DNA from: Sporolactobacillus sp. THM19-2
Lineage (GTDB): Bacteria > Bacillota > Bacilli > Bacillales > Sporolactobacillaceae
Reading direction: 5' to 3'
Length of the DNA: 64,000 nucleotides
Assembly: GCF_004153195.1 (NCBI RefSeq)
Contig: NZ_SEMC01000011.1
Location: 1 to 64,000 of the forward strand
The stretch's first letter is position 1, and each line of letters starts with the position of its first letter. The notes under the pieces are model-generated. The model did no database searches and was not told the origin of the DNA. It saw only the letters and a program-made list of their open reading frames with translations. A program made the position numbers and the translations under genes. Positions 24,433-38,623 of the stretch are shown piece by piece.

Positions 24433-25143
24433 ATGAGCCAGCTGCTCTACGAAGGTAAAGCGAAAAAAATGTTTACGACCGATGATCCGAATGTTCTGCG
24501 TGTCGTGTATAAAAACGATGCAACGGCTTTTAACGGGAAGAAAAAAGCTGTATTTCCGGGCAAGGGAAAACTGAACAATGCCATCTGCACCCGAATCTTT
24601 CATGTGCTTCAGGGCAAGGGTATTCCGACACATTTTATCGATAAAATCTCTGAGACAGAGCAGCTGGTCAAAGCTGTGGATATCATTCCAATTGAAGTCG
24701 TTGTCCGTAACGTGGTGGCAGGCAGCCTGGCGAAGCGCTTCGGGCTTGATGAAGGGGTCCGCCTCGGACGGACGATCATTGAATTTTATTACAAGAGCGA
24801 TGAACTCGGCGATCCGATGATTAACGATGATCACGCGCAGGCAATCGGGCTCGCGTCAGAGAAAGATCTGGCGGAGATCCGCAGTCTGGCCGCCCGTGTC
24901 AACACGATTCTGCAGGACCTTTTCTCAGAAGCGGGCATTCTGCTGGTCGACTTCAAGATTGAGTTCGGCAGACTGAAAACAACAGGAGATATTGTCCTTG
25001 CTGATGAAATTTCCCCGGACAGCTGCCGCCTGTGGGACAGAAAAACACATGAGAAGCTGGATAAGGATGTATTCCGTCGCAATATCGCCGATCTCCCGGA
25101 GACTTATGAAAAATTGCTGAGCCGTCTGGAGGGTGTGAAATGA
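24433..25143 (+). CDS. purC: SAICAR synthetase
   Basis: 236 residues. Joins CAIR and aspartate with ATP to SAICAR. The family start LLYEGKAKKMF, the ribose-phosphate site VVRNVVAGSL and the LVDFKIEFG metal motif are present. ATG 24433 follows AAAAGGGGA; a frame-extending ATG at 24382 lies in the 60-nt gap after purB and lacks such a site. Overlaps purS by ATGA. Confidence 0.97.
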   Translation: MSQLLYEGKAKKMFTTDDPNVLRVVYKNDATAFNGKKKAVFPGKGKLNNAICTRIFHVLQGKGIPTHFIDKISETEQLVKAVDIIPIEVVVRNVVAGSLAKRFGLDEGVRLGRTIIEFYYKSDELGDPMINDDHAQAIGLASEKDLAEIRSLAARVNTILQDLFSEAGILLVDFKIEFGRLKTTGDIVLADEISPDSCRLWDRKTHEKLDKDVFRRNIADLPETYEKLLSRLEGVK

Positions 25144-25391
25144 AAAAGGTGAAGGTATTCATTACGCTCAAGGAAAGTGTACTGGATCCGCAGGGACAGG
25201 CGGTCATGCAGTCGCTTCATAATATGGATTATAAAAAGGTGAAAGATGTCCGGATCGGGAAATTCATCGAACTCGAAATGGAGGATACGGCAGACGTGGC
25301 TCAGCAGGTGGATGAAATTTGCGACAAATTGCTGGCCAACACCGTCATTGAAAATTATCGTTATGAAATCGAAGAGGAGGCCCGCCCGTGA
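25140..25391 (+). CDS. purS: FGAM synthase subunit PurS
   Basis: 83 residues. Small subunit of the three-part formylglycinamidine ribonucleotide synthase, bridging PurQ and PurL and helping ammonia channelling. Family start [19 protein letters not shown] (in part) and the [12 protein letters not shown] strand are intact. Overlaps purC and purQ by 4 nt each, so the stoichiometric complex is translationally coupled. Confidence 0.97.
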   Translation: MKKVKVFITLKESVLDPQGQAVMQSLHNMDYKKVKDVRIGKFIELEMEDTADVAQQVDEICDKLLANTVIENYRYEIEEEARP

Positions 25392-26080
25392 AAACCGCAG
25401 TCATCGTTTTTCCAGGATCAAACTGTGATCAGGACATGTACTACGCGATAAAAGACGGACTGGGGGAAGACGTGGAATACGTCTGGCACGGGGAGACCTC
25501 GCTTGAGGGGTTCGATGCCGTGATGATTCCGGGCGGCTTCTCGTACGGGGATTATCTCCGCTGCGGGGCGATTGCCCGTTTCTCCGGGATTATGCCGGCG
25601 GTGATCCGTGCAGCACGGGAAGGAAAACCGGTGCTCGGCGTCTGCAACGGTTTCCAGATCCTGACAGAGTCCGGACTTCTGCCGGGAGCACTCCTGAAAA
25701 ACCGCGATCTGAAATTCATCTGTGAAACCGTCAATCTTAAGGTAGAGAATAACCGGACACTTTTTACCTCTTTATATCAAAAAGGGGAAACCATTCGCAT
25801 CCCCATCGCTCATGGCGAAGGGAACTACTTCTGTGACGATCAGACGCTGAAGGAACTTAAGGAGAACCACCGGATTGTCTTTTCCTATGCCGGTGAAAAT
25901 CCAAACGGCTCAATGGCCAATATTGCCGGAATTGTCAACAGCAGCGGGAATGTGCTCGGGATGATGCCTCATCCGGAACGGGCAGCTGATGCATTGCTTG
26001 GCAACGTCGACGGTCTCCGCCTTTTCAAGTCCATTTTGAACAACTGGAGGGAATCCGCTCATGCCGCTTACACATCTTGA
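25388..26080 (+). CDS. purQ: FGAM synthase glutaminase subunit PurQ
   Basis: 230 residues, class I glutamine amidotransferase. The nucleophile Cys is in GVCNGFQIL, and the His-Glu pair in [16 protein letters not shown] forms the oxyanion region. Start is GTG with GAGGAGG upstream. Its end overlaps purL by 20 nt. Confidence 0.97.
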   Translation: MKTAVIVFPGSNCDQDMYYAIKDGLGEDVEYVWHGETSLEGFDAVMIPGGFSYGDYLRCGAIARFSGIMPAVIRAAREGKPVLGVCNGFQILTESGLLPGALLKNRDLKFICETVNLKVENNRTLFTSLYQKGETIRIPIAHGEGNYFCDDQTLKELKENHRIVFSYAGENPNGSMANIAGIVNSSGNVLGMMPHPERAADALLGNVDGLRLFKSILNNWRESAHAAYTS

Positions 26081-28283
26081 ACCGTCACCAGAACAGATTG
26101 AACAGAAAAAAATCTACAGAACCATGGGGCTGACGGAGGATGAGTTCCGGGAAGTCAAACGGCTTCTTGGACGCAAACCGAATTACACAGAGACCGGACT
26201 TTTTTCCGTGATGTGGTCGGAGCACTGCAGTTACAAGACGTCAAAACCACTTTTAAAAAAATTTCCAACCCGGGGTAAACGCGTGCTCCAGGGTCCCGGT
26301 GAAGGTGCGGGGATCCTGGATATCGGTGACGGTCAGGCGGTTGTCTTTAAAATCGAAAGTCATAACCATCCGTCGGCGATTGAGCCGTACCAGGGGGCGG
26401 CGACCGGCGTCGGCGGAATTATTCGGGATGTCTTTTCGATGGGTGCCCGCCCGGTGGCCCTGCTCGATTCGCTCCGCTTTGGTGATCTGAGTGATCCGCG
26501 TGTCCGTTATCTGTTTGAAGAGGTGGTCAGCGGCATTGCCGGATACGGGAACTGCATCGGGATCCCCACGGTCGGAGGTGAATTGCAGTTTGACCCGTGT
26601 TATAACGGCAATCCGCTTGTCAACGCCATGTGTGTCGGCATCATGAACCATCAGGATATTCAGGTCGGCCAGGCGCGCGGTATCGGCAATACGGTCATGT
26701 ATGTCGGGGCGAGCACGGGGCGTGACGGAATTAACGGAGCAACCTTTGCCTCTGAAGAGATCTCAGCGAAGTCGGATGAGAAGCGCTCGGCTGTTCAGGT
26801 TGGTGACCCGTTTATGGAAAAGCTGCTTGTTGAAGCGTGTCTGGAACTTACGAGACACGAAGCACTTGTCGGGATCCAGGACATGGGGGCGGCGGGGCTC
26901 GTTTCTTCAGCCAGTGAAATGGCCGCCAAAGCGGGCGTCGGGATTGATATGAATCTCGATCTGATTCCCCAGCGTGAGACCGGGATGACGCCCTATGAAA
27001 TGATGCTTTCTGAATCACAGGAACGGATGCTGATCGTGATTAAAAAGGGCAGTGAGAAGGAAATACAGTCGATCTTCTCCCACTGGGGCCTGCACGCGGT
27101 AGCAGTCGGCGAAGTGATTGAAGAAGAAGTGCTTCGACTGGAACACCGGGGAAAAGTCGTGGCGGAAGTGCCTTCGGATGCACTTGCTTCCGCTCCGGTC
27201 CGGCACATGCCGTCGCAAGTTCCCGCTGAATATAAAGAAAATCAGTCAGCCCCTGCATGGCATCCATCCATTACCGATTATGCCGGGACGATCCGAAAGC
27301 TGCTGATGCAGCCGACTCTGGCTGCGAAAGACTGGGTGACCCGTCAGTACGATTATATGGTGCAGACGAATACAGTCATCCCGCCAGGTTCTGACGCAGC
27401 CGTGATCCGCGTTCGCGGCACGAATAAGGGACTGGCGATGACGACGGACTGCAATGCGAAATATCTGGCCGTTGATCCAAAAGAGGGAGGCCGGATTGCA
27501 GTTGCCGAAGCAGCACGCAATATTGTCTGCTCCGGAGGCATCCCCCTTGGCATCACCGATTGCCTCAATTTTGGCAGTCCGGAAAATCCGGAAGTGTTCT
27601 GGGAAATGGAAGAAGCGGTGAACGGGATGGCGGAAGCCTGCCGGGTCCTTGAGACACCGGTCATCAGCGGAAACGTTTCGCTTTATAATGAGACGGATCA
27701 TGAAGCCATTGATCCGACTCCGGTCGTCGGCATGGTCGGGCTCATTGAGCATCTGGATCACGTGACTTCGGCCGCATTTAAACAGGAAGGCGACGCTGTC
27801 TATCTTGTCGGGCGGGCGCAGGCTGAATTCGGAGGCAGCGCGCTGCAGCTGCTGTTGAAAGGAAAGGCATCCGGGAAGGCACCAAAGCTGGATCTTTCTC
27901 TTGAGAAAAAGCGTCAGAAGCAGATTCTCAAAGCGATTACATCCGGCCTTGTCTCTTCAGCACACGACCTGTCCGAAGGCGGCCTGGCCGCCGCTGTGGC
28001 CGACTCGGTATTCGGTACGGATTTCGGCGCCCGTCTTTCTTTTCACACGGATCCGGTGGTGGAACTGTTCTCCGAAACCCAGTCACGATACCTGATTTCC
28101 GTCCCTGAACCGGCTTCGGCCGCCTTTGAATCTACAGTTGAAGACGCCGTCCGAATCGGGACGGTGATCCGCAGTGAACAAATCATCCTGAAATTTGACT
28201 CTGAAACAGTGCGACTTAATCGACCGGAACTTGAAAAGGACTGGAGAGGAGTTCTGTCATGTATGATGTCGGCAAAGAACTGA
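26061..28283 (+). CDS. purL: FGAM synthase subunit PurL (small type)
   Basis: 740 residues. ATP-dependent synthase that turns FGAR and ammonia into FGAM; the small type depends on PurS and PurQ, both encoded just upstream. Family strings include [30 protein letters not shown] (in part), GDPFMEKLL and [10 protein letters not shown]. Start ATG 26061 has GGAGGG upstream, inside purQ. Confidence 0.97.
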   Translation: MPLTHLEPSPEQIEQKKIYRTMGLTEDEFREVKRLLGRKPNYTETGLFSVMWSEHCSYKTSKPLLKKFPTRGKRVLQGPGEGAGILDIGDGQAVVFKIESHNHPSAIEPYQGAATGVGGIIRDVFSMGARPVALLDSLRFGDLSDPRVRYLFEEVVSGIAGYGNCIGIPTVGGELQFDPCYNGNPLVNAMCVGIMNHQDIQVGQARGIGNTVMYVGASTGRDGINGATFASEEISAKSDEKRSAVQVGDPFMEKLLVEACLELTRHEALVGIQDMGAAGLVSSASEMAAKAGVGIDMNLDLIPQRETGMTPYEMMLSESQERMLIVIKKGSEKEIQSIFSHWGLHAVAVGEVIEEEVLRLEHRGKVVAEVPSDALASAPVRHMPSQVPAEYKENQSAPAWHPSITDYAGTIRKLLMQPTLAAKDWVTRQYDYMVQTNTVIPPGSDAAVIRVRGTNKGLAMTTDCNAKYLAVDPKEGGRIAVAEAARNIVCSGGIPLGITDCLNFGSPENPEVFWEMEEAVNGMAEACRVLETPVISGNVSLYNETDHEAIDPTPVVGMVGLIEHLDHVTSAAFKQEGDAVYLVGRAQAEFGGSALQLLLKGKASGKAPKLDLSLEKKRQKQILKAITSGLVSSAHDLSEGGLAAAVADSVFGTDFGARLSFHTDPVVELFSETQSRYLISVPEPASAAFESTVEDAVRIGTVIRSEQIILKFDSETVRLNRPELEKDWRGVLSCMMSAKN

Positions 28284-29683
28284 ACGAGGAATGTGGTGTT
28301 TTTGGAATCTGGGGGCATGAAAATGCAGCAAAGCTGACCTATTACGGACTTCACAGCATGCAGCACAGAGGCCAGGAAGGCGCCGGCATTGCTGTAACAG
28401 ATGGAAAACATCTTTATGATCATAAAGGCCTCGGGCTGGTTAACGACGTTTTCGATCACGAAAAACTGGAAGCACTCAGCAAGGGTTATGCGGCGATCGG
28501 ACACGTCCGCTACTCCACTCAGGGTGGAAACAGTTATGCGAATGTGCAGCCGCTTGTTTTTCGCTCACAGAAGGACTCCCTTTCGATTGCCCATAACGGC
28601 AACCTGGTGAATGCGCACAAACTGAAGGGGGAGCTCGAGGAACGAGGAAGTATTTTCCAGACCACCTCAGACACGGAAGTCATTGCTCATCTGATCAAAC
28701 GGGATTTTTCTGACAACTTTATGGAAAGCCTGAAGCATGCACTGTCGGTGATCAAGGGGGCTTATGCCCTGACCATGCTGACGGAGCATCAGATGATTGC
28801 GGCACTGGATCCGAACGGTCTGCGGCCGCTTTCACTAGGCCGGCTCGGCAATAGCTGGGTGGTTGCCTCTGAGACCTGTGCCTTTGACCTGATCGGTGCG
28901 ACGTATGTTCGCGATGTGAACCCGGGTGAAATCCTGGTGATCGATAATCAAGGGGTGCGTTCGGAATTTTTTACCAATCATACCGAACCGGCGATCTGCA
29001 GTATGGAATACATCTATTTCTCACGCCCGGACAGCAATATTCAGGGAATTAATGTTCATGCCGCACGTAAAAATCTTGGAAAAATGCTGGCCCAGGAAGC
29101 ACCTGTTGAGGCAGATGTCGTAACCGGCGTTCCGGATTCCAGTATTTCAGCCGCGATCGGCTATGCCGAAGCCACAGGAATCCCCTATGAACTTGGAATG
29201 ATCAAGAACCGTTATGTCGGGCGGACCTTCATCCAGCCGTCTCAGGAGCTTCGTGAGCAGGGCGTGAAGATGAAATTATCCCCGGTCCGGGCTATTATTG
29301 AAGGGAAAAGAGTCGTCATGGTTGACGATTCGATTGTCCGCGGGACCACGAGCCGGCGCATCGTCAACATGATGCGTGAAGCCGGTGCCACTGAAGTGCA
29401 CGTACGGATCAGTTCGCCGCCGATTACCCATCCCTGCTTTTACGGGATCGACACGTCGACGTCGTCGGAATTGATTGCCGCCAAACATTCAGTGGAAGAA
29501 ATCCGGGAAATCATCGGCGCCGACTCCCTTGTCTATCTCAGTGTGGACGGTCTGAAAAAGGCGATTGGCCGTGATCCGGCGCTGAAAAATTGCGGCCAGT
29601 GTCTGGCCTGCTTTACCGGCAGTTACCCGACGGAAATTTATCCGGATACGGTACTGCCACATGAAAAAGAACTGCTTGTCTGA
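28259..29683 (+). CDS. purF: Amidophosphoribosyltransferase
   Basis: 474 residues. First committed step: PRPP plus glutamine to phosphoribosylamine. An 11-residue propeptide ([11 protein letters not shown]) precedes Cys12, which becomes the N-terminal nucleophile after self-cleavage, exactly as in B. subtilis. The cysteines expected for the oxygen-sensitive [4Fe-4S] cluster are all seen: in AICSME, HPCFYG and [12 protein letters not shown] loop is [12 protein letters not shown]. Overlaps purL by 25 nt. Confidence 0.97.
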   Translation: MYDVGKELNEECGVFGIWGHENAAKLTYYGLHSMQHRGQEGAGIAVTDGKHLYDHKGLGLVNDVFDHEKLEALSKGYAAIGHVRYSTQGGNSYANVQPLVFRSQKDSLSIAHNGNLVNAHKLKGELEERGSIFQTTSDTEVIAHLIKRDFSDNFMESLKHALSVIKGAYALTMLTEHQMIAALDPNGLRPLSLGRLGNSWVVASETCAFDLIGATYVRDVNPGEILVIDNQGVRSEFFTNHTEPAICSMEYIYFSRPDSNIQGINVHAARKNLGKMLAQEAPVEADVVTGVPDSSISAAIGYAEATGIPYELGMIKNRYVGRTFIQPSQELREQGVKMKLSPVRAIIEGKRVVMVDDSIVRGTTSRRIVNMMREAGATEVHVRISSPPITHPCFYGIDTSTSSELIAAKHSVEEIREIIGADSLVYLSVDGLKKAIGRDPALKNCGQCLACFTGSYPTEIYPDTVLPHEKELLV

Positions 29684-29695
29684 GGAGGATCTGGA

Positions 29696-30736
29696 ATGGC
29701 CGATGCATATAAAAAGGCCGGTGTGAATATTAAAGCCGGTTATGAGACGGTCGATCGGATCAGAAAACACGTCCGGCGAACGTTCAGACCGGAAGTCATC
29801 GGCGGCCTGGGCGGATTCGGCGGAGCCGTTGATCTGTCGAAGATGAACATAAAGGAACCGGTGCTCGTTTCCGGAACGGACGGTGTCGGAACCAAGCTGA
29901 TGGTTGCCTTTAAAACCGGGCAACACGACACGATCGGGATCGACGCGGTTGCCATGTGTGTGAATGACATTGTCACGCAGGGGGCTGAACCGCTTTATTT
30001 TCTCGATTATCTGGCCTGTGGCTCACTGGAGCCGGAGAAAGCGGAAGCCATCGTAAAGGGGATTGCTGATGGCTGCGCAGCAGCAGGTTGCGCGCTTGTC
30101 GGCGGCGAAACCGCTGAGATGCCTGGCATGTATCAGGGAGAAGATTACGATATTGCCGGTTTTTCAGTCGGTGTGGTAGAAAAAGCGAAGAGAATCACCG
30201 GCGAGCGGATCGAAGCCGGAGACAGCCTGATCGGTCTTGCTTCAAACGGTCTGCACAGCAATGGATTTTCCCTGGTCCGGCAACTGATCACCGCGGCAGG
30301 TCTGGGTTATGACAGCCCGTTCGCGCCCGATCCGAAGCTCACGGTTGGTCAGGAACTGCTGAAACCGACGCGCATCTATGTAAAACCGCTGCTTAAGCTG
30401 ATTCGCTCCCTGGATGTTCACGGGCTGGCTCACATCACCGGCGGGGGATTGTATGAAAATGTCCCGCGCATGTTCACCGGAGGGCTTGGTGCGGAAATTG
30501 ATACAGACGCCTGGCCGCTTCCGGATGTGTTCCGGTGGCTGAAAGAGATCGGTAGTCTCGATCCGGACGACATGTTTCATACGTTCAACATGGGGATCGG
30601 TATGGTGATTGCCGTTTCCCCGCAGGACGAACAGAATGCTTTTGAGAAACTCCTTGAGTTCGGCGAGAGGCCTTATATCATTGGGCGTGTTGTGGAAAAA
30701 CAGGGATTGACGCTGGTGAACCATCATGAAGCATAA
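29696..30736 (+). CDS. purM: AIR synthase (FGAM cyclo-ligase)
   Basis: 346 residues. ATP-dependent ring closure of FGAM to AIR. The substrate loop GTDGVGTKL, the [12 protein letters not shown] motif and the dimer-forming fold shared with PurL are present. GAGGAGG precedes the start, 12 nt after purF. Overlaps purN by 11 nt. Confidence 0.97.
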   Translation: MADAYKKAGVNIKAGYETVDRIRKHVRRTFRPEVIGGLGGFGGAVDLSKMNIKEPVLVSGTDGVGTKLMVAFKTGQHDTIGIDAVAMCVNDIVTQGAEPLYFLDYLACGSLEPEKAEAIVKGIADGCAAAGCALVGGETAEMPGMYQGEDYDIAGFSVGVVEKAKRITGERIEAGDSLIGLASNGLHSNGFSLVRQLITAAGLGYDSPFAPDPKLTVGQELLKPTRIYVKPLLKLIRSLDVHGLAHITGGGLYENVPRMFTGGLGAEIDTDAWPLPDVFRWLKEIGSLDPDDMFHTFNMGIGMVIAVSPQDEQNAFEKLLEFGERPYIIGRVVEKQGLTLVNHHEA

Positions 30737-31298
30737 AATAGCCGTCTTTGCGTCCGGAAACGGAACAAACTTTCAGGCGATCCTTGAAGCTGTGCGACTT
30801 GGCAAGATACCGGCAACGCTTGAACTGCTGGTCTGTGATCAGCCGGGAGCCCGGGTCATCCGCCGTGCCCAAGAGGCAGATGTGGCAAAACTTGTGGTCT
30901 CACGGAAGGACTTCCCTTCGAAGCGTGCCTTTGAAGAGCAGATTGTTGCTGCCTGCCGGAAACGCGGCATCGAATATATTTTCCTTGCCGGATATATGCG
31001 ACTGCTTGGGCATACACTGCTTGACGCTTACCCGCACCGGATTGTGAATATTCATCCGTCGCTGCTGCCGTCTTTCACCGGTCTGGATGCGATCGGGCAG
31101 GCGTTTCGCAAAGGGGTTAAGGTGACCGGCGTGACCGTGCATTATGTTGACGAAGGCATGGATACCGGGCCGATCATCGCCCAGGCGCCCGTTCCTGTTG
31201 CGAGCGCCGACACCCTTGATACACTTGAACAGCGGATCCATGAAACAGAACACCGGCTTTATCCGAAAACCATTGAAAAATTACTGACAGATAAGTGA
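30726..31298 (+). CDS. purN: Phosphoribosylglycinamide formyltransferase
   Basis: 190 residues. Transfers formyl from 10-formyltetrahydrofolate to GAR. The N-terminal phosphate loop [10 protein letters not shown] and the catalytic block [12 protein letters not shown] with DxGxII (MDTGPIIAQ) are intact. No second, formate-dependent PurT lies nearby. Confidence 0.96.
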   Translation: MKHKIAVFASGNGTNFQAILEAVRLGKIPATLELLVCDQPGARVIRRAQEADVAKLVVSRKDFPSKRAFEEQIVAACRKRGIEYIFLAGYMRLLGHTLLDAYPHRIVNIHPSLLPSFTGLDAIGQAFRKGVKVTGVTVHYVDEGMDTGPIIAQAPVPVASADTLDTLEQRIHETEHRLYPKTIEKLLTDK

Positions 31299-31312
31299 AA
31301 GGAAGTATCAAC

Positions 31313-34143
<2,831 letters not shown>

Positions 34144-34186
34144 CCGACATATAGAGGATCATGAAAAAGAGAGGCTTGTATACGGG

Positions 34187-34216
34187 CAATCATGGTGCAC
34201 ATCATGGTTGTTTTTT
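34187..34216 (+). terminator. Terminator of the pur operon
   Basis: CAATCATG (34187-34194) pairs with CATGGTTG (34203-34210) with one G-U pair, directly followed by TTTTTT. Confidence 0.8.
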
Positions 34217-34321
34217 CTATCAGGAGTCAGGACTGTAAAGCCATCTTCTTTGGAGACCCACTGTGGATGCCTGCATGATGCGACTCCTGAACAGATCCTG
34301 GCAGACGGGGAAATGCATAAA

Positions 34322-34348
34322 AAACAGGTGCGCTCCAGGCACCTGTTT
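34322..34348 (-). terminator. Terminator of the sulfate transport operon
   Basis: Perfect 10-bp stem AAACAGGTGC / GCACCTGTTT with a 7-nt loop. On the minus strand the stem runs into a T-run, behind cysA. It may also act on leftover pur transcripts from the other side. Confidence 0.8.
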
Positions 34349-34408
34349 CGCTTTATTGAATTTTCTCCCCTGTTTGATGAACATAAGTGACAGCCGCCAG
34401 GTAATGCT

Positions 34409-35470
34409 TCACTGAGTAGTGACAAATACCTGCACTTTCTTTGGCCGGATGTAAGTCGGCTGACCGGCATGTAATTCAAGGGCAGCAAATTCCTCACGAT
34501 TCAATTCAATGTTGAGAAAGTCATGAGTATCGGATCTTTCAACTTCAATCCGAATGGTGGGTCCTGCTGCATGGATGTGCTTTACTGTTCCGGGAATCGA
34601 TTGTTTGCCGGAGCGGTTTTTTTCAATGATGAAATGATGGGGACGGACAAAACCCAAACCGCCGGATTCATGATCTGCATATTCCGGGACCTCGGTCTCA
34701 AACGCGCCATCGATGAATTTACCATGTGTAATTTTCCCTTCAAAACGATTCGCACTTCCGATAAAATCATAAACAAAAGGATTAGCCGGGTATTCGTAAA
34801 CGTCTTCCGGTGTTCCGATCTGTTCAATCTTTCCGTCCCGGATGATGACCACCCGATCGGCCACTTCGAAGGCTTCTTCCTGATCATGCGTCACAAAGAT
34901 GCTCGTCACTCTGACAGATTCATGCAGGTGACGCAGCCAGAAGCGCAGCTCTTTTCTCACCTTGGCATCGAGCGCACCGAAGGGTTCATCAAGCAGCAGA
35001 ATTTTTGGCTCTATAGCCAGTGCCCGGGCGAGAGCGACGCGCTGCTTCTGACCGCCGGAAAGCTGAGAAGGGTAACGTTTTCCGTACGGCTCAAGACGGA
35101 CAAGTCTGAGCAGGCGATCGACCCTTTCACGGATTTCCCTTCTGGAGGGCCGGATTTTTCTTGGACGGACACGCAGACCATAAGCAATATTGTCGAAAAC
35201 CGTCATATTCTGAAACAGGGCATAATGCTGAAAGACGAAGCCGACCTGACGCTCTTTTATGCTGGCCTCGGTCAGATTTTCACCGTGAAAGATAATTTGT
35301 CCCTGATCAGGTTCTTCAAGACCGGCAACAATGCGCAGCAGAGAGGTTTTTCCCGAACCGGACGGACCGAGCAGGGCAACCAGTTCCCCCGATGGAATGG
35401 TCAGATTAATATCTTTCAGAATCTGGAAAGCATCATATGCCTTGGAAACATGTTTGATTTCAATACTCAA
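34409..35470 (-). CDS. cysA: Sulfate/thiosulfate ABC transporter ATPase CysA
   Basis: 353 residues. Drives the CysTW permease. Walker A GPSGSGKTS, signature LSGGQKQRVALARAL, Walker B ILLLDEPFGALD, and a C-terminal TOBE-type domain from about residue 240 that ends in FVRPHHF and YIRPKKVQVF. Start appears to be TTG 35470 behind a G-rich GGGGGGGA site; no ATG fits. Last gene of the sbp-cysT-cysW-cysA operon. Confidence 0.94.
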   Translation of the reverse strand: MSIEIKHVSKAYDAFQILKDINLTIPSGELVALLGPSGSGKTSLLRIVAGLEEPDQGQIIFHGENLTEASIKERQVGFVFQHYALFQNMTVFDNIAYGLRVRPRKIRPSRREIRERVDRLLRLVRLEPYGKRYPSQLSGGQKQRVALARALAIEPKILLLDEPFGALDAKVRKELRFWLRHLHESVRVTSIFVTHDQEEAFEVADRVVIIRDGKIEQIGTPEDVYEYPANPFVYDFIGSANRFEGKITHGKFIDGAFETEVPEYADHESGGLGFVRPHHFIIEKNRSGKQSIPGTVKHIHAAGPTIRIEVERSDTHDFLNIELNREEFAALELHAGQPTYIRPKKVQVFVTTQ

Positions 35471-35500
35471 AACGATATCCCCCCCCGAGGGTGTAGTTTT

Positions 35501-36367
35501 TCAGCGCGATCCTTGTTTCACACGATTTTCCAGGATGACTTTGAGAATCATAGTCAGAACAGCCAGAAGGGACATGACTGAAGCCAGGGCAAAGGCGGCA
35601 ACAAACTGATATTCGTTATACAGGTTCTCAATTTGCAGAGGCATGGTATTCGTCAGGCCGCGGATGTGGCCGGATACGACAGAAACGGCACCAAACTCGC
35701 CGATTGCCCGGGCATTGCATAAAATAATGCCGTAGAAAAGCGCCCATTTGATATTGGGCAGGGTGACCTTCAGAAAAGTTTGCCAGCCGCTTGCCCCAAG
35801 TGTCAGAGAGGCTTCTTCTGCTGAAGTGCCCTGGTTTTGCATGAGCGGAATCAGCTCGCGGGAAACAAACGGGAAAGTCACAAATAACGTCGCAAGGACA
35901 ATACCGGGTACATTGAAAACAATATTGATATCATGCGCCATCAGCCATCTGCCGAATGAACTGTGCTGACCGAATATCAGGATAAAAATCAGACCGGCGA
36001 TGACAGGAGAGACGGAAAAAGGCAGATCAATCAATGTCATGAGTACACTTTTCCCCCTGAAGGCGTACTTGGTCATGACCCAGGCGAACAGGATCCCGAA
36101 GATGGTGTTCACAGGTACCGCGATCAGGGCAACCAGCAGCGTCAGACGGATCGCTGACAGGGCATCAGGTTCCGTAATGGATGAAAAATAGAATCCTGCC
36201 CCCTGTCTGAATGCCTCGGTAAAGATCGCAACCAGCGGAATGACGAGAAAAAAGAAAAGAAACAGCAGAACAAGAGCGATCAGAGTCAGTCGTATGGCGG
36301 TATTTTTTACATTATGCCGGGCAATACCTGCCTGACGGGCAACACGAGACGCAACAGGACTTTCCAT
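35501..36367 (-). CDS. cysW: Sulfate ABC transporter permease CysW
   Basis: 288-residue inner-membrane subunit with six predicted helices and the EAA coupling loop EASLTLGASGWQTFLKVTLPNIKWAL (in part) that docks on CysA. AIGEFGAVSVVSGHIRG is the CysW version of the conserved post-loop string. Start ATG has GAGGG upstream, 22 nt after cysT. Confidence 0.95.
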   Translation of the reverse strand: MESPVASRVARQAGIARHNVKNTAIRLTLIALVLLFLFFFLVIPLVAIFTEAFRQGAGFYFSSITEPDALSAIRLTLLVALIAVPVNTIFGILFAWVMTKYAFRGKSVLMTLIDLPFSVSPVIAGLIFILIFGQHSSFGRWLMAHDINIVFNVPGIVLATLFVTFPFVSRELIPLMQNQGTSAEEASLTLGASGWQTFLKVTLPNIKWALFYGIILCNARAIGEFGAVSVVSGHIRGLTNTMPLQIENLYNEYQFVAAFALASVMSLLAVLTMILKVILENRVKQGSR

Positions 36368-36389
36368 AAAGGACTCCCTCTCAGTATCT

Positions 36390-37223
36390 TTACCGGCCGG
36401 CGTAGCGAAGACGCGACCACCATTGAATCAGATTAATCAGCAGAATAAGCAGAAACGAGATGACAAGCATGACAACGGCTATGGCCGTCGCGGCAGAATA
36501 ATCAAATTGCTCCAGTTTGGTCATAATCATCAGCGGCGCGATTTCTGTTTTATAAGGCATATTGCCGGCAATAAATACAACAGAACCATATTCGCCAAGT
36601 GAGCGGGCAAACGCCAGCGAGAATCCGGACAGCGCCGCCGGCATCAGCTGAGGGAAAATCACCTTTCTGAAGGTCTGAAAAGGTGTCGCACCAAGCGAAG
36701 ATGAGGCTTCTTCCACTTCGCGTTCAAAATTCTGCAGAACCGGCTGAACCATGCGCACGACAAATGGCAGACCAACGAAAATCAGGGCAATCGTGATACC
36801 GATCGGTGTAAAAGAGACGTCGAAGGGCAGCCATCGCCCAATCCATCCATTTTCTGAGTAGAGTGTCGTCAACGTAATGCCGGCCACAGCGGTCGGAAGA
36901 GCGAAAGGCAAATCCACGAGCCCGTCGACTGCCCGTTTCCATGGGAAAGTATAACGGGTCAGTACCCAGGCGATCAGGACACCGAAAATCAGATTAACAA
37001 AAGCCGCCGCCAGGGCTGTCAGGAAACTCAGTTTGTACGATGCAACGACACGCGGGTTGGTGACGTCCTGCCAAAAGGACGCCCATCCGGATCGTGCTGA
37101 ATAGATAAAGATAAATGACAGCGGGATCAGGACGAGCAGGGAAAGATAGAACGTCGACAGCCCCATGGTCAGTCCGAAACCGGGGATGGACCGTCCTTTT
37201 TTTAAATGTTGGGAAAAAGCCAC
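36390..37223 (-). CDS. cysT: Sulfate ABC transporter permease CysT
   Basis: About 277 residues, six helices, partner of CysW. EAA loop EEASSSLGATPFQTFRKVIFPQ (in part) and SLGEYGSVVFIAGNMPYKTEI (in part) are typical of CysT/CysU. Start is chosen at GTG 37223 because GGAG lies 9 nt upstream; ATG 37238, five codons earlier, lacks a ribosome-binding site but cannot be excluded. Confidence 0.93.
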   Translation of the reverse strand: MAFSQHLKKGRSIPGFGLTMGLSTFYLSLLVLIPLSFIFIYSARSGWASFWQDVTNPRVVASYKLSFLTALAAAFVNLIFGVLIAWVLTRYTFPWKRAVDGLVDLPFALPTAVAGITLTTLYSENGWIGRWLPFDVSFTPIGITIALIFVGLPFVVRMVQPVLQNFEREVEEASSSLGATPFQTFRKVIFPQLMPAALSGFSLAFARSLGEYGSVVFIAGNMPYKTEIAPLMIMTKLEQFDYSAATAIAVVMLVISFLLILLINLIQWWSRLRYAGR

Positions 37224-37268
37224 AATACTCAACTCCATTATCTACGGATGGATTTACCCGGAGCTTGT

Positions 37269-38312
37269 TTATTTAGGCTGGTAAATCTGATCAAAGGTGC
37301 CGCCGTCGGCAAAATGCTCTTTCTGCGCCTTCGCCCAGCCACCGAAATGATCATCTACAGTGACTAGTTCAATTTTCGGGAACTGATCGCTGTACTTTGC
37401 CAGAATCTCCTTGTTACGCGGGCGGTAATAACTTTTCGCAATGATTTCCTGGGCTTCATCACTGTACAGGTACTTCAGATATGCCTCAGCCACTTTTGCT
37501 GTTCCGTTACTTTCCGCATTCTTATCAACAACGGCAACGGGCGGTTCAGCGAGAATACTCAGTGAAGGGCTGACCCTTTCAAATTTGTCCGTACCGAGTT
37601 CATCGATGCTCAGGAAGGCTTCATTCTCCCAGGCGATCAGCACGTCGCCGACACCTCTTTCCGTGAAAGTCGTGGTCGCTCCGCGTGCTCCGGAATCGAG
37701 AACTTTGACGTTTGCATAGATCTTTTTCACGAAGTCCTCTGCTTTCTTCTGGTCATTATTGAATTTCTTGTCGGCATAAGCCCAGGCGGCCAGATAATTC
37801 CATCGAGCCCCGCCTGAGGTTTTTGGATTGGGCGTAACAACAGATACATTTTTCCTTGTCAGATCATCCCAGTCCTTAATGTTCTTTGGATTACCGGCCC
37901 GGACAAGGAAAACGATGGTTGACGTATACGGTGTTGCATTCTGCGGCAGTCGTTTCTGCCAGTCCTTATCCAGCCTGTCCGTGTTTTCGGCAATGGCATC
38001 GATATCGCCGGAAAGGGCGAGCGTGACGACGTCTGCCTTGAGTCCGTCAATAACGGAGCGTGCCTGTTTTCCGGATCCACCATGAGACTGCTGAATCGTC
38101 ACATCCTGATGGCCTGTCTTTTTCCAGTACTTCGCGAACAGTTTATTGTACTGCTGATAAAGTTCACGTGTCGGGTCATAAGAAACATTGAGCAGTCTGA
38201 CCGGCTTTTTTGCTTCATCTGAGCCGGCTCCCTGAGCTGAACGGTCTGATCCGCAGGCGCTGAGTGCCCCGAGAATTAAGATGGATACGATGAACAGACT
38301 GATTTTTTTCAT
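37269..38312 (-). CDS. sbp: Sulfate-binding lipoprotein Sbp
   Basis: 347 residues. Lipoprotein signal peptide [20 protein letters not shown] with lipobox LSAC, so it is anchored outside the membrane and feeds sulfate to CysTW. Family strings [28 protein letters not shown] (in part), GARGATTTF and VLIAWENEA match bacterial sulfate/thiosulfate-binding proteins. AAGGGGG precedes ATG 38312. First gene of the minus-strand operon, behind a SAM riboswitch. Confidence 0.96.
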   Translation of the reverse strand: MKKISLFIVSILILGALSACGSDRSAQGAGSDEAKKPVRLLNVSYDPTRELYQQYNKLFAKYWKKTGHQDVTIQQSHGGSGKQARSVIDGLKADVVTLALSGDIDAIAENTDRLDKDWQKRLPQNATPYTSTIVFLVRAGNPKNIKDWDDLTRKNVSVVTPNPKTSGGARWNYLAAWAYADKKFNNDQKKAEDFVKKIYANVKVLDSGARGATTTFTERGVGDVLIAWENEAFLSIDELGTDKFERVSPSLSILAEPPVAVVDKNAESNGTAKVAEAYLKYLYSDEAQEIIAKSYYRPRNKEILAKYSDQFPKIELVTVDDHFGGWAKAQKEHFADGGTFDQIYQPK

Positions 38313-38562
38313 TTGTAAACGCCCCCTTGCAGTCGTTTTAAGACGTACATCCTGATTTCTGGAAAAATAAATGACTCTTACAAAAAAACATAGGAATACT
38401 TGGATTAACAGCAAATACATCTTGCGCCCCCCGCGCTCACCTCCGGGAATGACTGGTTTACCAGACCAGGAAAAACGTACTGACTCACAGGTCGCAGGCA
38501 CCGCCGGAGGCTTTGTTTTTTGGCCCTTTTCCCCACAAAACTTTTGCGCTCTCTATGCGTAT
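38313..38562 (-). other. Long untranslated stretch between SAM-riboswitch terminator and sbp
   Basis: About 250 nt of leader remains after the terminator. It contains a long-range pair CCTCCGG/CCGGAGG and a local CTGGT/ACCAG hairpin on the minus strand, but no recognised riboswitch and no credible small gene. Confidence 0.45.
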
Positions 38563-38590
38563 AAAAAAACCTCATTCCGAAAGGATGAGG
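38563..38590 (-). terminator. SAM-riboswitch terminator, sbp leader
   Basis: On the minus strand CCTCATCC and GGAATGAGG pair (one bulge) around a short loop, followed by TTTTTTT. It lies 34 nt after the aptamer and is the premature stop used when SAM is bound. Confidence 0.88.
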
Positions 38591-38623
38591 AGTGCTGTAC
38601 GTGATTTGTTCACACTGCATCTC

